A stretch of DNA of 64,000 bases, from assembly GCA_002706335.1 (NCBI GenBank), contig PAKZ01000039.1, positions 62,001 to 126,000 on the forward strand. Direction: 5' to 3'. Positions 42,653 through 51,123 of the stretch are shown one piece after another (position 1 is the first letter of the stretch; each line of letters starts with the position of its first letter). The translations under genes and the position numbers were made by a program. Source of the DNA: Ahrensia sp. (GTDB lineage: Bacteria; Pseudomonadota; Alphaproteobacteria; Rhizobiales; Rhizobiaceae). The notes beneath the pieces are model-generated. The model was not told where the DNA came from, made no database searches, and worked only from the letters and a program-made list of their open reading frames with translations.

Positions 42653-43168
42653 CTACTCTGTGTAGCGCCCGCTGATGAAGTCCGGCTTGCTCACCGGAAC
42701 GCCGTTGTGGCGCAGTACGGCGAAAGCCATCGCGACATGGAAAAAGAAATTGGGCAGGGCGAAGCTCAACATATATTCGCGCGTGGTGAAGGTCACCTCG
42801 TGCTCCGGCCGGGTGAGCACGACCTTCATGTCCTCGCGCCCGTCCATGGCGTCCCTCGGCACCGCATCGAGATAGCCGAGCGTGCGAACGATACGCGCTT
42901 CAAGATCGTCGAACGTATTATCCGTCGCCGGAATGTCGAGTGGTTCTGTCGCCGCGACCCGCACCGCCGTCAGCCTTGCGGCATCGCAGGCGCTTTGCAC
43001 CTGGCCGATCAGCGACGGCGTGTCCGGATATAGGCTGGAATTCAGGATCTCGTCATGCTCAAGCCCGGTTTCGTCCGCCCAGGTCCGCGCCTTTTCGAGA
43101 AAGGCGGACATGTTCTGCAGCGCGCGTGAAAAGACCGGAATGCTGACATCGTAGAGCGAGAGGGTCAT
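42653..43168 (-). CDS. DUF1993 family protein
   Basis: 171 residues, all-helical (DinB-like four-helix type). Family motifs SLYDVSIPVFSRALQNMSAFLEKA, LYPDTPSLIGQVQSACDAAR and the C-terminal YMLSFALPNFFFHVAMAFAVLRHNG are clear. Function unknown. It lies 29 bp after tyrA in the same direction and may share its transcript. Confidence 0.85.
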   Translation of the reverse strand: MTLSLYDVSIPVFSRALQNMSAFLEKARTWADETGLEHDEILNSSLYPDTPSLIGQVQSACDAARLTAVRVAATEPLDIPATDNTFDDLEARIVRTLGYLDAVPRDAMDGREDMKVVLTRPEHEVTFTTREYMLSFALPNFFFHVAMAFAVLRHNGVPVSKPDFISGRYTE

Positions 43169-43197
43169 GGACGGTCTTTACTGGCTGTGGAGGCGGT

Positions 43198-44151
43198 CTA
43201 ATCGCCGTCCTTCACATTGACGCCGGCGATTTCCGGATGGCGCCCGAAGTCAGGGGCGTCGACCTCCTGTCCGGCCTCGATGATCGAGCGGCGCACTGCG
43301 CGGGTTCGGGTGAACATGTCGAACAATTTGTCGCCATCGCCCCAGCGGATCGCCCGTTGCAGTGAGGCAAGGTCTTCGGAGAACCGTCCCAGCATCTCCA
43401 GGATCGCGTCCCGGTTGGAAAGACAGACGTCGCGCCACATTGTCGGGTCAGACGCGGCGAGACGCGTGAAGTCGCGAAAACCCGATGCGGAATATTTGAT
43501 GACTTCCGACTTCGATACCGCTTCGAGGTCGTCCGCCGTGCCAACGATATTGTAGGCGATGATATGCGGCAGATGCGAGACGATGGCGAGCACACGGTCG
43601 TGATGCTCCGGGTCCATGGTCTCGACCTTTGAGCCGCAGGCGGTCCAGAAATCGGTCAGCTTCGCAACCGCTGCGGGATCGGCATCCGGCAACGGCGTCA
43701 GGATTGTCCAGCGGCCCTCGAACAGCGAAGCAAAGCCGGCATCGGGGCCGGAATGCTCCGTTCCGGCGATCGGATGACCGGGGATGAAATGAACGCCTTT
43801 GGGCACGTGCGGCGCGACATCGCTGACGACGGTGCCCTTGGTCGAGCCGACATCGGTCAGGATCGCGCCGTTTTGCAGATGGGGGCCGATTTCCGCTGCC
43901 ACCGGTCCGCAGGCGCCGACAGGGATTGAGAGGATGACCAGATCGGCCCCCTTCACCGCTTCGGTGGCGTCCGTCTCGTAGCGGTCGCCGAGCCCCAGCT
44001 CTTCCGCGCGTTTGAGCGTTTCGGCGCGGCGCGTCTGGACGACGATCTCGCCGGCGAGGCCCTTGCGTCGGATGGCATGCGCCAGCGACGAGCCGATCAG
44101 GCCAATGCCGATCAGCGCGACGCGCGCGAAAAGCGGTTCCTTGTCGGCCAT
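43198..44151 (-). CDS. tyrA: Prephenate/arogenate dehydrogenase
   Basis: 317 residues. Oxidatively decarboxylates prephenate or arogenate in tyrosine synthesis. The NAD-binding motif is ALIGIGLIGSSLA; TDVGSTKGTVV, FIPGHPIAGTEHSG and LAIVSHLPHIIAY contain the catalytic His and substrate residues. It starts 3 bp after hisC. This hisC-tyrA pair is common in alphaproteobacteria, where HisC also transaminates aromatic keto acids. Confidence 0.92.
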   Translation of the reverse strand: MADKEPLFARVALIGIGLIGSSLAHAIRRKGLAGEIVVQTRRAETLKRAEELGLGDRYETDATEAVKGADLVILSIPVGACGPVAAEIGPHLQNGAILTDVGSTKGTVVSDVAPHVPKGVHFIPGHPIAGTEHSGPDAGFASLFEGRWTILTPLPDADPAAVAKLTDFWTACGSKVETMDPEHHDRVLAIVSHLPHIIAYNIVGTADDLEAVSKSEVIKYSASGFRDFTRLAASDPTMWRDVCLSNRDAILEMLGRFSEDLASLQRAIRWGDGDKLFDMFTRTRAVRRSIIEAGQEVDAPDFGRHPEIAGVNVKDGD

Positions 44152-44154
44152 CGT

Positions 44155-45270
44155 TCAGGCGCGGCCCATGAACTCGGTCAGTGCGGCGATGACGCCCTCG
44201 TTAGCCTCCGCCGTGCCGATCGTCATGCGCAAGGCGTTCGGCAGGCCGTAGGCGGCGACGGCGCGCAGCACATAGCCGCGTTCGGTCAGATATGCGTCCG
44301 CCGCTTCGGCCGAATGCGCCGGATCGTTCTCGGGGAAATGGATCAGGATGAAGTTGCCGACGCTCGGAGTCACTTTCAGCCCGATCCCGTTTAGCGCGTC
44401 GCTGACCACCGGCAGCCATTTCTCGTTGAACAGCGCGGCTTCGTCGACATGCCGGCGGTCGCGGATCGCCGCCGAACCGGCCGAGATCGCCGCCGAATTC
44501 AGGTTGAACGGGCCGCGAACTCGGTTGAGCGCGTCGACGATGTGGGCCGGACCGTACAACCAGCCAATGCGCAGCGCCGCAAGGCCGTGGATCTTCGAGA
44601 AGGTCCGCGTCATCACGACATTCTCGTTGTCGGAAACCAGCTCGACGCCGGCCGAATAGTCGTTGCGGCGTACATATTCCGCATAAGCGGCGTCAATCAC
44701 CAGCAGGACGTTTTTCGGCAGGCCGGCCTGAAGGCGTTTGACTTCCGACTCCGGAATGTAGGTGCCGGTCGGATTGTTCGGATTGGCGAGGAATACCATT
44801 CGCGTGCGCTCGGTGACGCGCTCGAGGATGGCGTCGACGTCGGCGCACAGATCGGTCTCCGGCGCGACGACCGGGATCGCGCCATTGGCGAGGATCTGGA
44901 TCTTGTAGACGAGGAATCCGTGCTGGGTGAAAATCGCCTCGTCGCCGGGCCTGAGATAAATATGGGCAAGCAGTCCGAGCAGTTCGTCGGAACCGTTGCC
45001 GCAGATCAGGTTGTCCGGATTGAGACCATGCGTCTCGGCAATCGCCTTGCGCAGTTCGTTGGACGCTCCGTCGGGATAGAATTCCAGCGTGTCGGCCTCG
45101 GCCTTGTAGGCATCGATGGCCGCCGGGCTGGCGCCGAGCGGCGACTCGTTGGACGACAGCTTGTGCAGCTTGACGCCCTCCTTTGCCTTGCTCTTGCCCG
45201 GCACATAGGCCGCGATGTCCATGACGCCGGGATTGGGGAGGGGACGCAACGGGGTTTCGGACGCGGACAT
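44155..45270 (-). CDS. hisC: Histidinol-phosphate aminotransferase
   Basis: 371 residues, PLP-dependent class II aminotransferase. [16 protein letters not shown], the [16 protein letters not shown] cofactor region, [15 protein letters not shown] and the PLP lysine in [15 protein letters not shown] are typical of HisC. Next to tyrA it probably also acts in tyrosine and phenylalanine synthesis. Confidence 0.93.
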   Translation of the reverse strand: MSASETPLRPLPNPGVMDIAAYVPGKSKAKEGVKLHKLSSNESPLGASPAAIDAYKAEADTLEFYPDGASNELRKAIAETHGLNPDNLICGNGSDELLGLLAHIYLRPGDEAIFTQHGFLVYKIQILANGAIPVVAPETDLCADVDAILERVTERTRMVFLANPNNPTGTYIPESEVKRLQAGLPKNVLLVIDAAYAEYVRRNDYSAGVELVSDNENVVMTRTFSKIHGLAALRIGWLYGPAHIVDALNRVRGPFNLNSAAISAGSAAIRDRRHVDEAALFNEKWLPVVSDALNGIGLKVTPSVGNFILIHFPENDPAHSAEAADAYLTERGYVLRAVAAYGLPNALRMTIGTAEANEGVIAALTEFMGRA

Positions 45271-45354
45271 CGCTTCGGACTTTCCTGTAAATGAGGTGCG
45301 ATTGCAGACCGCAGGGCAATAGCGCCCGCCCGTGCAAATGTCGAGAAGTTCGGT

Positions 45355-46086
45355 TCAGTCGAATGCGCGCGCCGCGCCCTGCGGGGCGAGCACCGGAACG
45401 AATACTCTGCGCGACTGGCGCGCGGCGACCGGCAGGCCCTGGAACATGCGCTTGTGCGCCTCGATGACCAGCACGCCGGAGAAGACCGGCCAGAAGCGCA
45501 ATCCCATCCGTTCGATCTGGTAGGAAATGCGCAATAGCGAGCGCACCCTGACCGGCGGGAAAGCCAGCGCTTCCGTCATCGCGCCCGGCGTGAAATTGGC
45601 CTCGCGCAGCAGCTTGGTGATCTGCCCGCGCGAGAAGGGCCGGCCGGTGCCGAAGGGCGTGTGTTCGAACCGCGCCCACATGCCGCGGCGGTTCGGCACG
45701 ACGAGGACCAGCTTCCCGTTCGGGGCGAGCACCCGCCACGCCTCCATCAGCGTCTCGCGCGGATTTTCGGCATGTTCCAGCGCATGCACCATGAGTATGC
45801 GGTCGATGGCGGAATCGGGCAGCGGCAGTTCCTCGTCGAAGACCAGCGCCGAGCGCGACGGGCCGTTGCGCGGCCATTTGATCGCGCCTTGCGCCGCCAG
45901 CATGAAGGACAGCGTGCGTTCCGTATCGCCCTCGAAGCGGTCGAGCCAGGGACGCGCATAGCCGAGCCCGAGCAGCCGCTCATTCGGCATGGGCGACCAG
46001 ATGCGCGTCAGTCCCATGCCGATGGAACGTGTCGCCATCTCGCCGAGCAGGCTGTGATAGAAGCTGCGGATCTCTACGATATCCAT
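45355..46086 (-). CDS. Class I SAM-dependent methyltransferase
   Basis: 243 residues from the ATG at 46086 (MDIVEIRSFY). Methyltransf_11-type fold: the SAM site is degenerate near LLGLGYARPWLD, the acidic loop and motif II are in LPLPDSAIDRILMVHALEHAENP, and motif III is WRVLAPNGKLVLVVPN. The C-terminus is basic (FQGLPVAARQSRRVFVPVLA). Substrate unknown; gene order beside gloB is common in rhizobia. Confidence 0.88.
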   Translation of the reverse strand: MDIVEIRSFYHSLLGEMATRSIGMGLTRIWSPMPNERLLGLGYARPWLDRFEGDTERTLSFMLAAQGAIKWPRNGPSRSALVFDEELPLPDSAIDRILMVHALEHAENPRETLMEAWRVLAPNGKLVLVVPNRRGMWARFEHTPFGTGRPFSRGQITKLLREANFTPGAMTEALAFPPVRVRSLLRISYQIERMGLRFWPVFSGVLVIEAHKRMFQGLPVAARQSRRVFVPVLAPQGAARAFD

Positions 46087-46188
46087 ATGCACTCGCGTCA
46101 CGCTCCCGCCGGTTGCGTCCACCTCCGACAGGTGCAACAAATCCCGTCGCGGGGCAATGGCCGCGATCATGAAAGGGAGTATGCCAGG

Positions 46189-46953
46189 GTGTTGCAGATC
46201 GAACAGTTCATGTGCCTGTCGGACAATTTCGGCGTGCTCATTCACGATCCGGAAAGCGGGCGGACCGCGAGCGTCGACGCGCCCGAAGCGGCTGCAATCG
46301 TCGATCGGCTCGAGGCGAAGGGCTGGACGCTGACGGATATCATGACAACCCATCACCATCATGACCATGTCGGTGGCAATCTCGAGCTCAAGGAGCGTTT
46401 CGGCTGCCGCATCACGGGGCCGAAGGGCGAGGCCGACAAGATCCCCGGCATCGACGAAGCGGTCGGCGAGGGCGACGTCTTCTCCTTCGGTGCGTTCGAT
46501 TTCGAGGTCATCGAGACGCCCGGGCACACCGCCGGGCATATCGTCTATTATTCGCCGAAGGCCGGGCTGCTGTTCGCCGGCGACACGCTGTTCTCGATGG
46601 GCTGCGGGCGGCTGTTCGAGCGCGGCGCGGCGGAGATGTGGTCAGGGCTTTCGAAGCTGAAAGCGCTGCCGGCGGAAACGATGCTCTATTGCGGTCACGA
46701 ATATACGCTTGCCAATGCCCGCTTCGCGCTGTCCGTCGATCCGGACAATCAGGCGCTTCAGGCGCGGTCCGCCACGGTCGAGCGCCTGCGCTCCCAAGGC
46801 AAGCCGACCCTGCCCATGCCGCTGGCGACGGAGTTCAAGACGAACCCTTTCCTGCGGCCCGACGATCCGGCGATCCGCGCCCATCTCGGCATGGCGGACG
46901 CCAGCGACGAGGACGTCTTCGCCGAGATCCGCAAGCGCAAGGACAACTTCTGA
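46189..46953 (+). CDS. gloB: Hydroxyacylglutathione hydrolase (glyoxalase II)
   Basis: 254 residues. Hydrolyses lactoylglutathione to lactate in methylglyoxal detoxification. The metal motif THHHHDH (54-60), FAGDTLFSMGCGRLFEG-like (DTLFSMGCGRLFE) and YCGHEYTLANARFA are present. The start appears to be GTG 46189 after AGGGAG, giving the family lead before CLSDNFGVLIHD; the next in-frame ATG (46210) would remove conserved residues. The cupin gene follows 7 bp later. Confidence 0.93.
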   Translation: MLQIEQFMCLSDNFGVLIHDPESGRTASVDAPEAAAIVDRLEAKGWTLTDIMTTHHHHDHVGGNLELKERFGCRITGPKGEADKIPGIDEAVGEGDVFSFGAFDFEVIETPGHTAGHIVYYSPKAGLLFAGDTLFSMGCGRLFERGAAEMWSGLSKLKALPAETMLYCGHEYTLANARFALSVDPDNQALQARSATVERLRSQGKPTLPMPLATEFKTNPFLRPDDPAIRAHLGMADASDEDVFAEIRKRKDNF

Positions 46954-46960
46954 GGCCGCC

Positions 46961-47413
46961 ATGCAGAATCTCGCCGCCGAGCGGATCAAGAAGGAACTCG
47001 GCCTGAAGCCTCATCCGGAAGGCGGCTGGTATGCCGAGTCGTTCCGCGACAAGGAGGGCGCGGATGGGCGCGGACATTCCACCGCGATCTATTTCCTGCT
47101 GGAAGCCGGCGATGTGTCGCACTGGCATCGCGTCACCGACGCGGCGGAAGTCTGGCATTTCTATGCCGGCGCGCCGCTGGTGATCACCCTGTCGAAGAAC
47201 GGCCATGACGCGCAGGCCTTCCGGCTCGGGGCCAATCTCTCGATGGGCGAGCGTCCGCAGATCGTCGTGCCGGCCAATTGCTGGCAGACGGCGACCTCGC
47301 TCGGCGCGTGGACGCTGGTCGGCTGCACGGTCGCGCCGGGCTTCGATTTCGCGAAATTCGAACTCGCCCCGCCCGACTGGCGGCCGACGCCGCGCGCGCC
47401 GAGGGGGAGCTAG
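46961..47413 (+). CDS. Cupin domain protein (DUF985)
   Basis: 150 residues, a small beta-barrel cupin: LGLKPHPEGGWYAESFRD, the histidines in DVSHWHRVTDAAEVWHFYAG and GCTVAPGFDFAKFELA at the end. DUF985 proteins are sometimes linked to sugar epimerisation, but no activity is certain. Co-transcribed with gloB. Its stop is fused with that of the convergent YhhN gene in CTAG. Confidence 0.87.
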   Translation: MQNLAAERIKKELGLKPHPEGGWYAESFRDKEGADGRGHSTAIYFLLEAGDVSHWHRVTDAAEVWHFYAGAPLVITLSKNGHDAQAFRLGANLSMGERPQIVVPANCWQTATSLGAWTLVGCTVAPGFDFAKFELAPPDWRPTPRAPRGS

Positions 47414-48090
47414 GCCAGAAACACGCCCAGCACGCCGAACAGGATCAGCACCTGCGCGGCGAAATAGGTGATCCAGACCGCCGGGCCGGCGAATTGCCGG
47501 AACGGACTTTCCGCCTTCATCAGGAAGCGTTCCGCAGCGAGGATCGAGTCGGAGACCATGAAGCACGCCGCGCCTGCGACGATCAGACCCGCGCCGTTCC
47601 ACAGCGAGGCCAGTCCCATGATCAGGATCACGGCGACATAGGCGGTTACCGGCCAGCGCAACTCCCCTGTAACGGGAAACAGCCTGCGGCCCATGCCGAG
47701 CGCGACCGCCACCATTGCGACGCCCACAATTGCCAGCGTCCATTGGGGCAACGCGTTGTCTGGCTGGGGAAGCGCGACGAAGAGGACGACATAAGCGATA
47801 TGGCCGGCCAGGAATGCCCCCAGCCCGGCCAGGAAGAAGCGCTTGTCCATCTGTTCGATGGCGAGGAAGAAATCGCCTGCCGCGCACAGCATCAACGCCA
47901 GCGTCAGGAGCCACGGTCCGCCGGCCGAGGCCGACAGGCCGGCCAGCATCGTCACCGACAAGGTTTTCGCGACGACCTTCAGCGGCGTGTTACGGCGTTG
48001 TCCGTAGAACATGTATCCGGCCGCCAGCAGCAGGGCGAGCAGCAGCGTGCCGTTCTCGGTGTTGGTCACTCCGCCTTCAAATGGCAGCAT
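47410..48090 (-). CDS. YhhN family membrane protein (lysoplasmalogenase-like)
   Basis: 226 residues with about eight membrane spans (LTLALMLCAAGDFFLAIEQM, FFLAGLGAFLAGHIAYVVLF). The conserved acidic residues near CAAGDFFL and MVSDSILA match the YhhN/TMEM86 family. ATG 48090 has an excellent GGAGGAGG site, so it overlaps the upstream YddG-like gene by 14 bp. Bacterial activity is little known. Confidence 0.85.
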   Translation of the reverse strand: MLPFEGGVTNTENGTLLLALLLAAGYMFYGQRRNTPLKVVAKTLSVTMLAGLSASAGGPWLLTLALMLCAAGDFFLAIEQMDKRFFLAGLGAFLAGHIAYVVLFVALPQPDNALPQWTLAIVGVAMVAVALGMGRRLFPVTGELRWPVTAYVAVILIMGLASLWNGAGLIVAGAACFMVSDSILAAERFLMKAESPFRQFAGPAVWITYFAAQVLILFGVLGVFLA

Positions 48091-49003
48091 TCTTCCTCCT
48101 CCGCGCCAGCAGCAGATCCTTCGCCGCGATCGCCGCGCCGCCGGTGATCAGCAGGCAGGCAAGTGCGATCGCCCAACTCGCCTGCGACATCCCGACGGCG
48201 ATCAGGATGATGGTCGAAAACAGCGGCGCCGCATAGCTCGACGCGCCGAGCACCTGGATGTCGCCATGCTTGACGCCGTAATCCCAGAAATAGAAGGCCG
48301 CGCCGACCGGCAGCGCCCCGAGCCCGATGACCGCGAGCCACTGCGTCATGCCTTGAGGCCATATAGTCGTTTCCAGCGCCAGATGGGCGAGCGCCGACAG
48401 GATCGCCGTCGCCAGGCAATACCAGGCGACGATGTCGGTGGGCACAGCGGAAAAGCGCCGCGACAGCAGCGAATAGGAGGACCATGTGAACGCCGCGACA
48501 ATGGCGATGGCGTAGCCGTAGAGATATTCCGTCTTCAGCGAGAAGCCTTCCCCGCCCGTGACGATCAGCGCAGTGCCGGCAAAACCGCAGATGACGCCGA
48601 CAAGGTGGTGCCAGCCGAGCCGTTCGCCGGGCATCAGGGCCGAGCCGGTGACGATCAGCATCGGCCAGAGATAGCAGATCAGGCTCGCCTCGACCGCCGG
48701 CGTATGGCGCAAGGCGGTAAAATAGAGGAAGTGGTAGCCGAACAGGCCGCCGATGCCGAGCGCATAGGCCTGCCACGGAATGGCCGCGCGCTGCGCCCGA
48801 CGGATCTTCCGGCGGCGATTGGCGGCAAAGCCGATGGCCGCGCCGATGGCAAAGCACATGGCCGAAAGCTGGAAGGGCGGAACGGCGCCCGAGGCGGCGG
48901 TGAACAGGGCGAGCAGCGCCCACATCAGGACCGCGCTGAAGCCGATCAGCGTGGCGATGAAGCGCTTGCGGTCCGGGGTCTGTTCGGCGGCGATCTCACT
49001 CAT
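48077..49003 (-). CDS. EamA/DMT transporter, YddG-like
   Basis: 308 residues with ten membrane spans in two EamA repeats (GFSAVLMWALLALFTAASGA, AVEASLICYLWPMLIVTGSA, WSSYSLLSRRFSAV, GAAFYFWDYGVKHGDIQVLG). The layout and FWDYGVKHGD motif match YddG, which exports aromatic amino acids in enteric bacteria. Substrate is inferred. It overlaps the YhhN gene downstream. Confidence 0.85.
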   Translation of the reverse strand: MSEIAAEQTPDRKRFIATLIGFSAVLMWALLALFTAASGAVPPFQLSAMCFAIGAAIGFAANRRRKIRRAQRAAIPWQAYALGIGGLFGYHFLYFTALRHTPAVEASLICYLWPMLIVTGSALMPGERLGWHHLVGVICGFAGTALIVTGGEGFSLKTEYLYGYAIAIVAAFTWSSYSLLSRRFSAVPTDIVAWYCLATAILSALAHLALETTIWPQGMTQWLAVIGLGALPVGAAFYFWDYGVKHGDIQVLGASSYAAPLFSTIILIAVGMSQASWAIALACLLITGGAAIAAKDLLLARRRKNAAI

Positions 49004-49064
49004 GACTTCCCGTCGCCGGGCGCGAGCCCAAAGTCAAGCTCTCCGCAAGCGCCGGTCGGGCCGC

Positions 49065-49847
49065 CTATTTCGCCAGGATCTCGAAACGCGTCGCATAGAC
49101 GCGCACCGGGCCGATCTGGGTGGAGGCGGTCGCCCGGAGCGGGGCGTAGACGCCGGTGCCTTCGATCGTGGCGAAGGCGACGTCCATACGTCCCTTTTCG
49201 CGCAGCCAGGCGATCTCCTTGCGGCTCTTGTGGTAGCCGGAAACCGGTTCGAACGTCGCCCGGCACATCACGGCGTCGCCGGTCCGACCGCCGATGGACC
49301 AGGGGACGATCCGCAGGAAGGCGAGCTTTACGTCGAGGCGCATGGCGCCGTCGAAGATCCGGACGGTACGGTTGCAGACCTCGCCAGGCGCGTTCGCCCG
49401 GATGAGGAGGGCGCTGATTGGATCGCTTGCGCCTTTCAGTTGCGCGGCGGTCACCTCGATCCAGTCTTTTCGTTTCTTGACCTTCGGCTCGTTGACCGTC
49501 GAGGCGACGCCGCCATTGGCGAAGCCGATCTCGGTCCGCTGTTTCTCGTCGCCGGAGGTGTAGTTCAGCGTGAACTCGCGCGCCGCGATGCGGTCAGCGA
49601 CGATGTTCCCCGTGACGGTCACGCTGCCGCTGGTCGGCTGGAACAACGCCAGCAGTCCCCTGGCCGTCATCGTGCCCGTCATCTTGAAATGATCCGACCC
49701 GATCTCGGTTTCGAAGCGCGACGTGCCGACGGGCAGTCCGAGTACGGTGATCGCGTATTCGGACCGGTAGACCGTCGTGTCGGCGCTGGAAATTCCTGGG
49801 TGAAGGGCGGCGCAAAGAAAGAGGGCCGCTGCAAGCGTCCGGCGCAT
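49065..49847 (-). CDS. Periplasmic DUF3108 protein
   Basis: 260 residues from the ATG at 49847, with a signal peptide (LAAALFLCAALHPGISSA) cut before DTTVYRSEY. The mature beta-rich domain has YAITVLGLPVGTSRFETEIG, typical of DUF3108 proteins of the outer-membrane beta-sandwich type. Two cysteines, in EVCNRTVRIFDG and AVMCRATFEP, may form a disulfide. Function unknown. Divergent from rpmB. Confidence 0.82.
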   Translation of the reverse strand: MRRTLAAALFLCAALHPGISSADTTVYRSEYAITVLGLPVGTSRFETEIGSDHFKMTGTMTARGLLALFQPTSGSVTVTGNIVADRIAAREFTLNYTSGDEKQRTEIGFANGGVASTVNEPKVKKRKDWIEVTAAQLKGASDPISALLIRANAPGEVCNRTVRIFDGAMRLDVKLAFLRIVPWSIGGRTGDAVMCRATFEPVSGYHKSRKEIAWLREKGRMDVAFATIEGTGVYAPLRATASTQIGPVRVYATRFEILAK

Positions 49848-49949
49848 GGCGTATGACCTTTGATGTGTCCCTTCGCCGCGGGCTTTGCGGCGCAATCGCG
49901 GCATTTCCGTGATCTTTCGCATCGGGACACGCAAAATCGCCCATGACGG

Positions 49950-49978
49950 TTGACGAAAATGCCGGTTGTCACTATAGC
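49950..49978 (+). promoter_or_regulatory. Sigma-70-type promoter of rpmB
   Basis: TTGACG (49950-49955), a 17-bp spacer and TATAGC (49973-49978). This implies a start near 49985 and a leader of about 108 nt before rpmB. It is among the best housekeeping promoter matches in the window. Confidence 0.65.
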
Positions 49979-50092
49979 ACCGTGACTTTTCCGCAGATGA
50001 CGTTTGTCTCCGGCGACGCCGCCAAGTACGGCGCGACAGGAAACGACGTTGGAGCTGTGGTTCGTAGCAACCGAATTCGAAGGTGGAAACCC

Positions 50093-50386
50093 ATGTCTCG
50101 CGCATGCGAATTGACCGGCAAGGCAGTCCAGTCCGGCAACAATGTGAGCCACGCCAACAACAAGACCCGGCGCCGGTTCCTTCCCAATCTCTGCCACGTC
50201 ACGCTGATGTCCGAGGCGCTCGGCCAGAGCTACCGTTTCAAGGTTTCTGCTTCGGCGCTGCGCACGGTCGAGCATCGCGGCGGCCTCGACGCCTTCCTCG
50301 CCAAGGCGAAGGAAACCGAACTGTCGCAGCGCGCCCGTCTGCTGAAGCGTCAGATCGCCAAGAAATCCGCTGGCCAGGCCGCCTGA
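50093..50386 (+). CDS. rpmB: 50S ribosomal protein L28
   Basis: 97 residues, the alphaproteobacterial long form: [37 protein letters not shown] and [25 protein letters not shown] precedes the ATG at 50093. It has its own promoter (49950) and terminator (50415). Confidence 0.97.
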   Translation: MSRACELTGKAVQSGNNVSHANNKTRRRFLPNLCHVTLMSEALGQSYRFKVSASALRTVEHRGGLDAFLAKAKETELSQRARLLKRQIAKKSAGQAA

Positions 50387-50414
50387 TTCAAGGCGTCTGA
50401 CAACGTAATATTCG

Positions 50415-50437
50415 CAGGCCGGTTCGCCGGCCTGTTT
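50415..50437 (+). terminator. Intrinsic terminator of rpmB
   Basis: CAGGCCGG (50415-50422), UUCG tetraloop, CCGGCCTG (50427-50434), then TTTCGTTT. A perfect 8-bp stem with a stable loop, 28 bp after the stop. Confidence 0.9.
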
Positions 50438-50452
50438 CGTTTGGCACTCCAA

Positions 50453-50482
50453 CTGGTGGCATCACCCAGGATAAAAAAATGC
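50453..50482 (+). promoter_or_regulatory. Probable preQ1-I riboswitch on the queuosine-precursor transporter gene
   Basis: P1 is CTGG (50453-50456) with CCAG (50466-50469). The loop holds GCAT and ends CAC just before the 3' strand; the C there (50465) is at the position that recognises preQ1 in known class I aptamers. The 3' strand is followed by an A-rich tail (GATAAAAAAA). The loop GCAT (50459-50462) can pair with ATGC (50479-50482), making the expected pseudoknot directly on the start codon. ACCC-x3-ATAAAAAA matches the Bacillus aptamer, as recalled. Fold checked by eye only. Confidence 0.75.
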
Positions 50483-51120
50483 GTAAGGCACAGTCTTATC
50501 TTCCGTTCATTCTCGCGATGTGCGCGGTCGTCGCCGCATCGAACTATCTTGTCCAGTTCCCGGTCCAGGCGACGCTCGGCGGTATCAATCTCGCCGATCT
50601 TCTAACCTGGGGCGCGTTCACCTATCCCGTCGCCTTCCTTGTCACCGATCTGACAAACCGGCGCTTCGGCCCGGCCGCGGCGCGCGTCGTCGTGATCTCC
50701 GGTTTCGTCCTTGCCGTCGCCCTTTCGATCTGGCTGGCGACGCCGCGCATCGCCATCGCGTCGGGCTCGGCCTTCCTGGTCGCGCAGCTTCTCGATGTCG
50801 CCGTGTTCCAGCGCCTGCGCCAGTCGGCCTGGTGGAAGGCCCCGCTGATCTCATCGCTGATCGGATCGGTGATCGACACCATCCTGTTCTTCGGCGTCGC
50901 GTTTTCCGCCGGCTTCGCCTTCCTCGATACCGGGTTCGGCCTTGAAGACGGTTCGCTCGCCTTCCCGGTGCCGTTTCTCGGAATCGGCGGCGAGGTGCCG
51001 CTGTGGCTGTCGCTGGGCGCCGGCGATTTCTGCGTGAAGATCCTCGTCGCGCTGGTGTTGCTCGCGCCCTATCGGGTGCTGCGCGGCCTTATCATGGACC
51101 GCTCCACGGTTCCCGCCTGA
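50479..51120 (+). CDS. Queuosine precursor transporter, YhhQ/VUT family
   Basis: 213 residues, about six membrane spans. ASNYLVQFPVQATLGGINLA, TYPVAFLVTDLTNRRFGPAA, ASGSAFLVAQLLDVAVFQRL and SSLIGSVIDTILFFGVAF are the family motifs (COG1738). E. coli YhhQ imports preQ0 and preQ1 for tRNA queuosine synthesis. The preQ1-I element covering its start codon agrees with this function. Its stop is 3 bp from that of the convergent phytase-like gene. Confidence 0.9.
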   Translation: MRKAQSYLPFILAMCAVVAASNYLVQFPVQATLGGINLADLLTWGAFTYPVAFLVTDLTNRRFGPAAARVVVISGFVLAVALSIWLATPRIAIASGSAFLVAQLLDVAVFQRLRQSAWWKAPLISSLIGSVIDTILFFGVAFSAGFAFLDTGFGLEDGSLAFPVPFLGIGGEVPLWLSLGAGDFCVKILVALVLLAPYRVLRGLIMDRSTVPA

Positions 51121-51123
51121 TCG

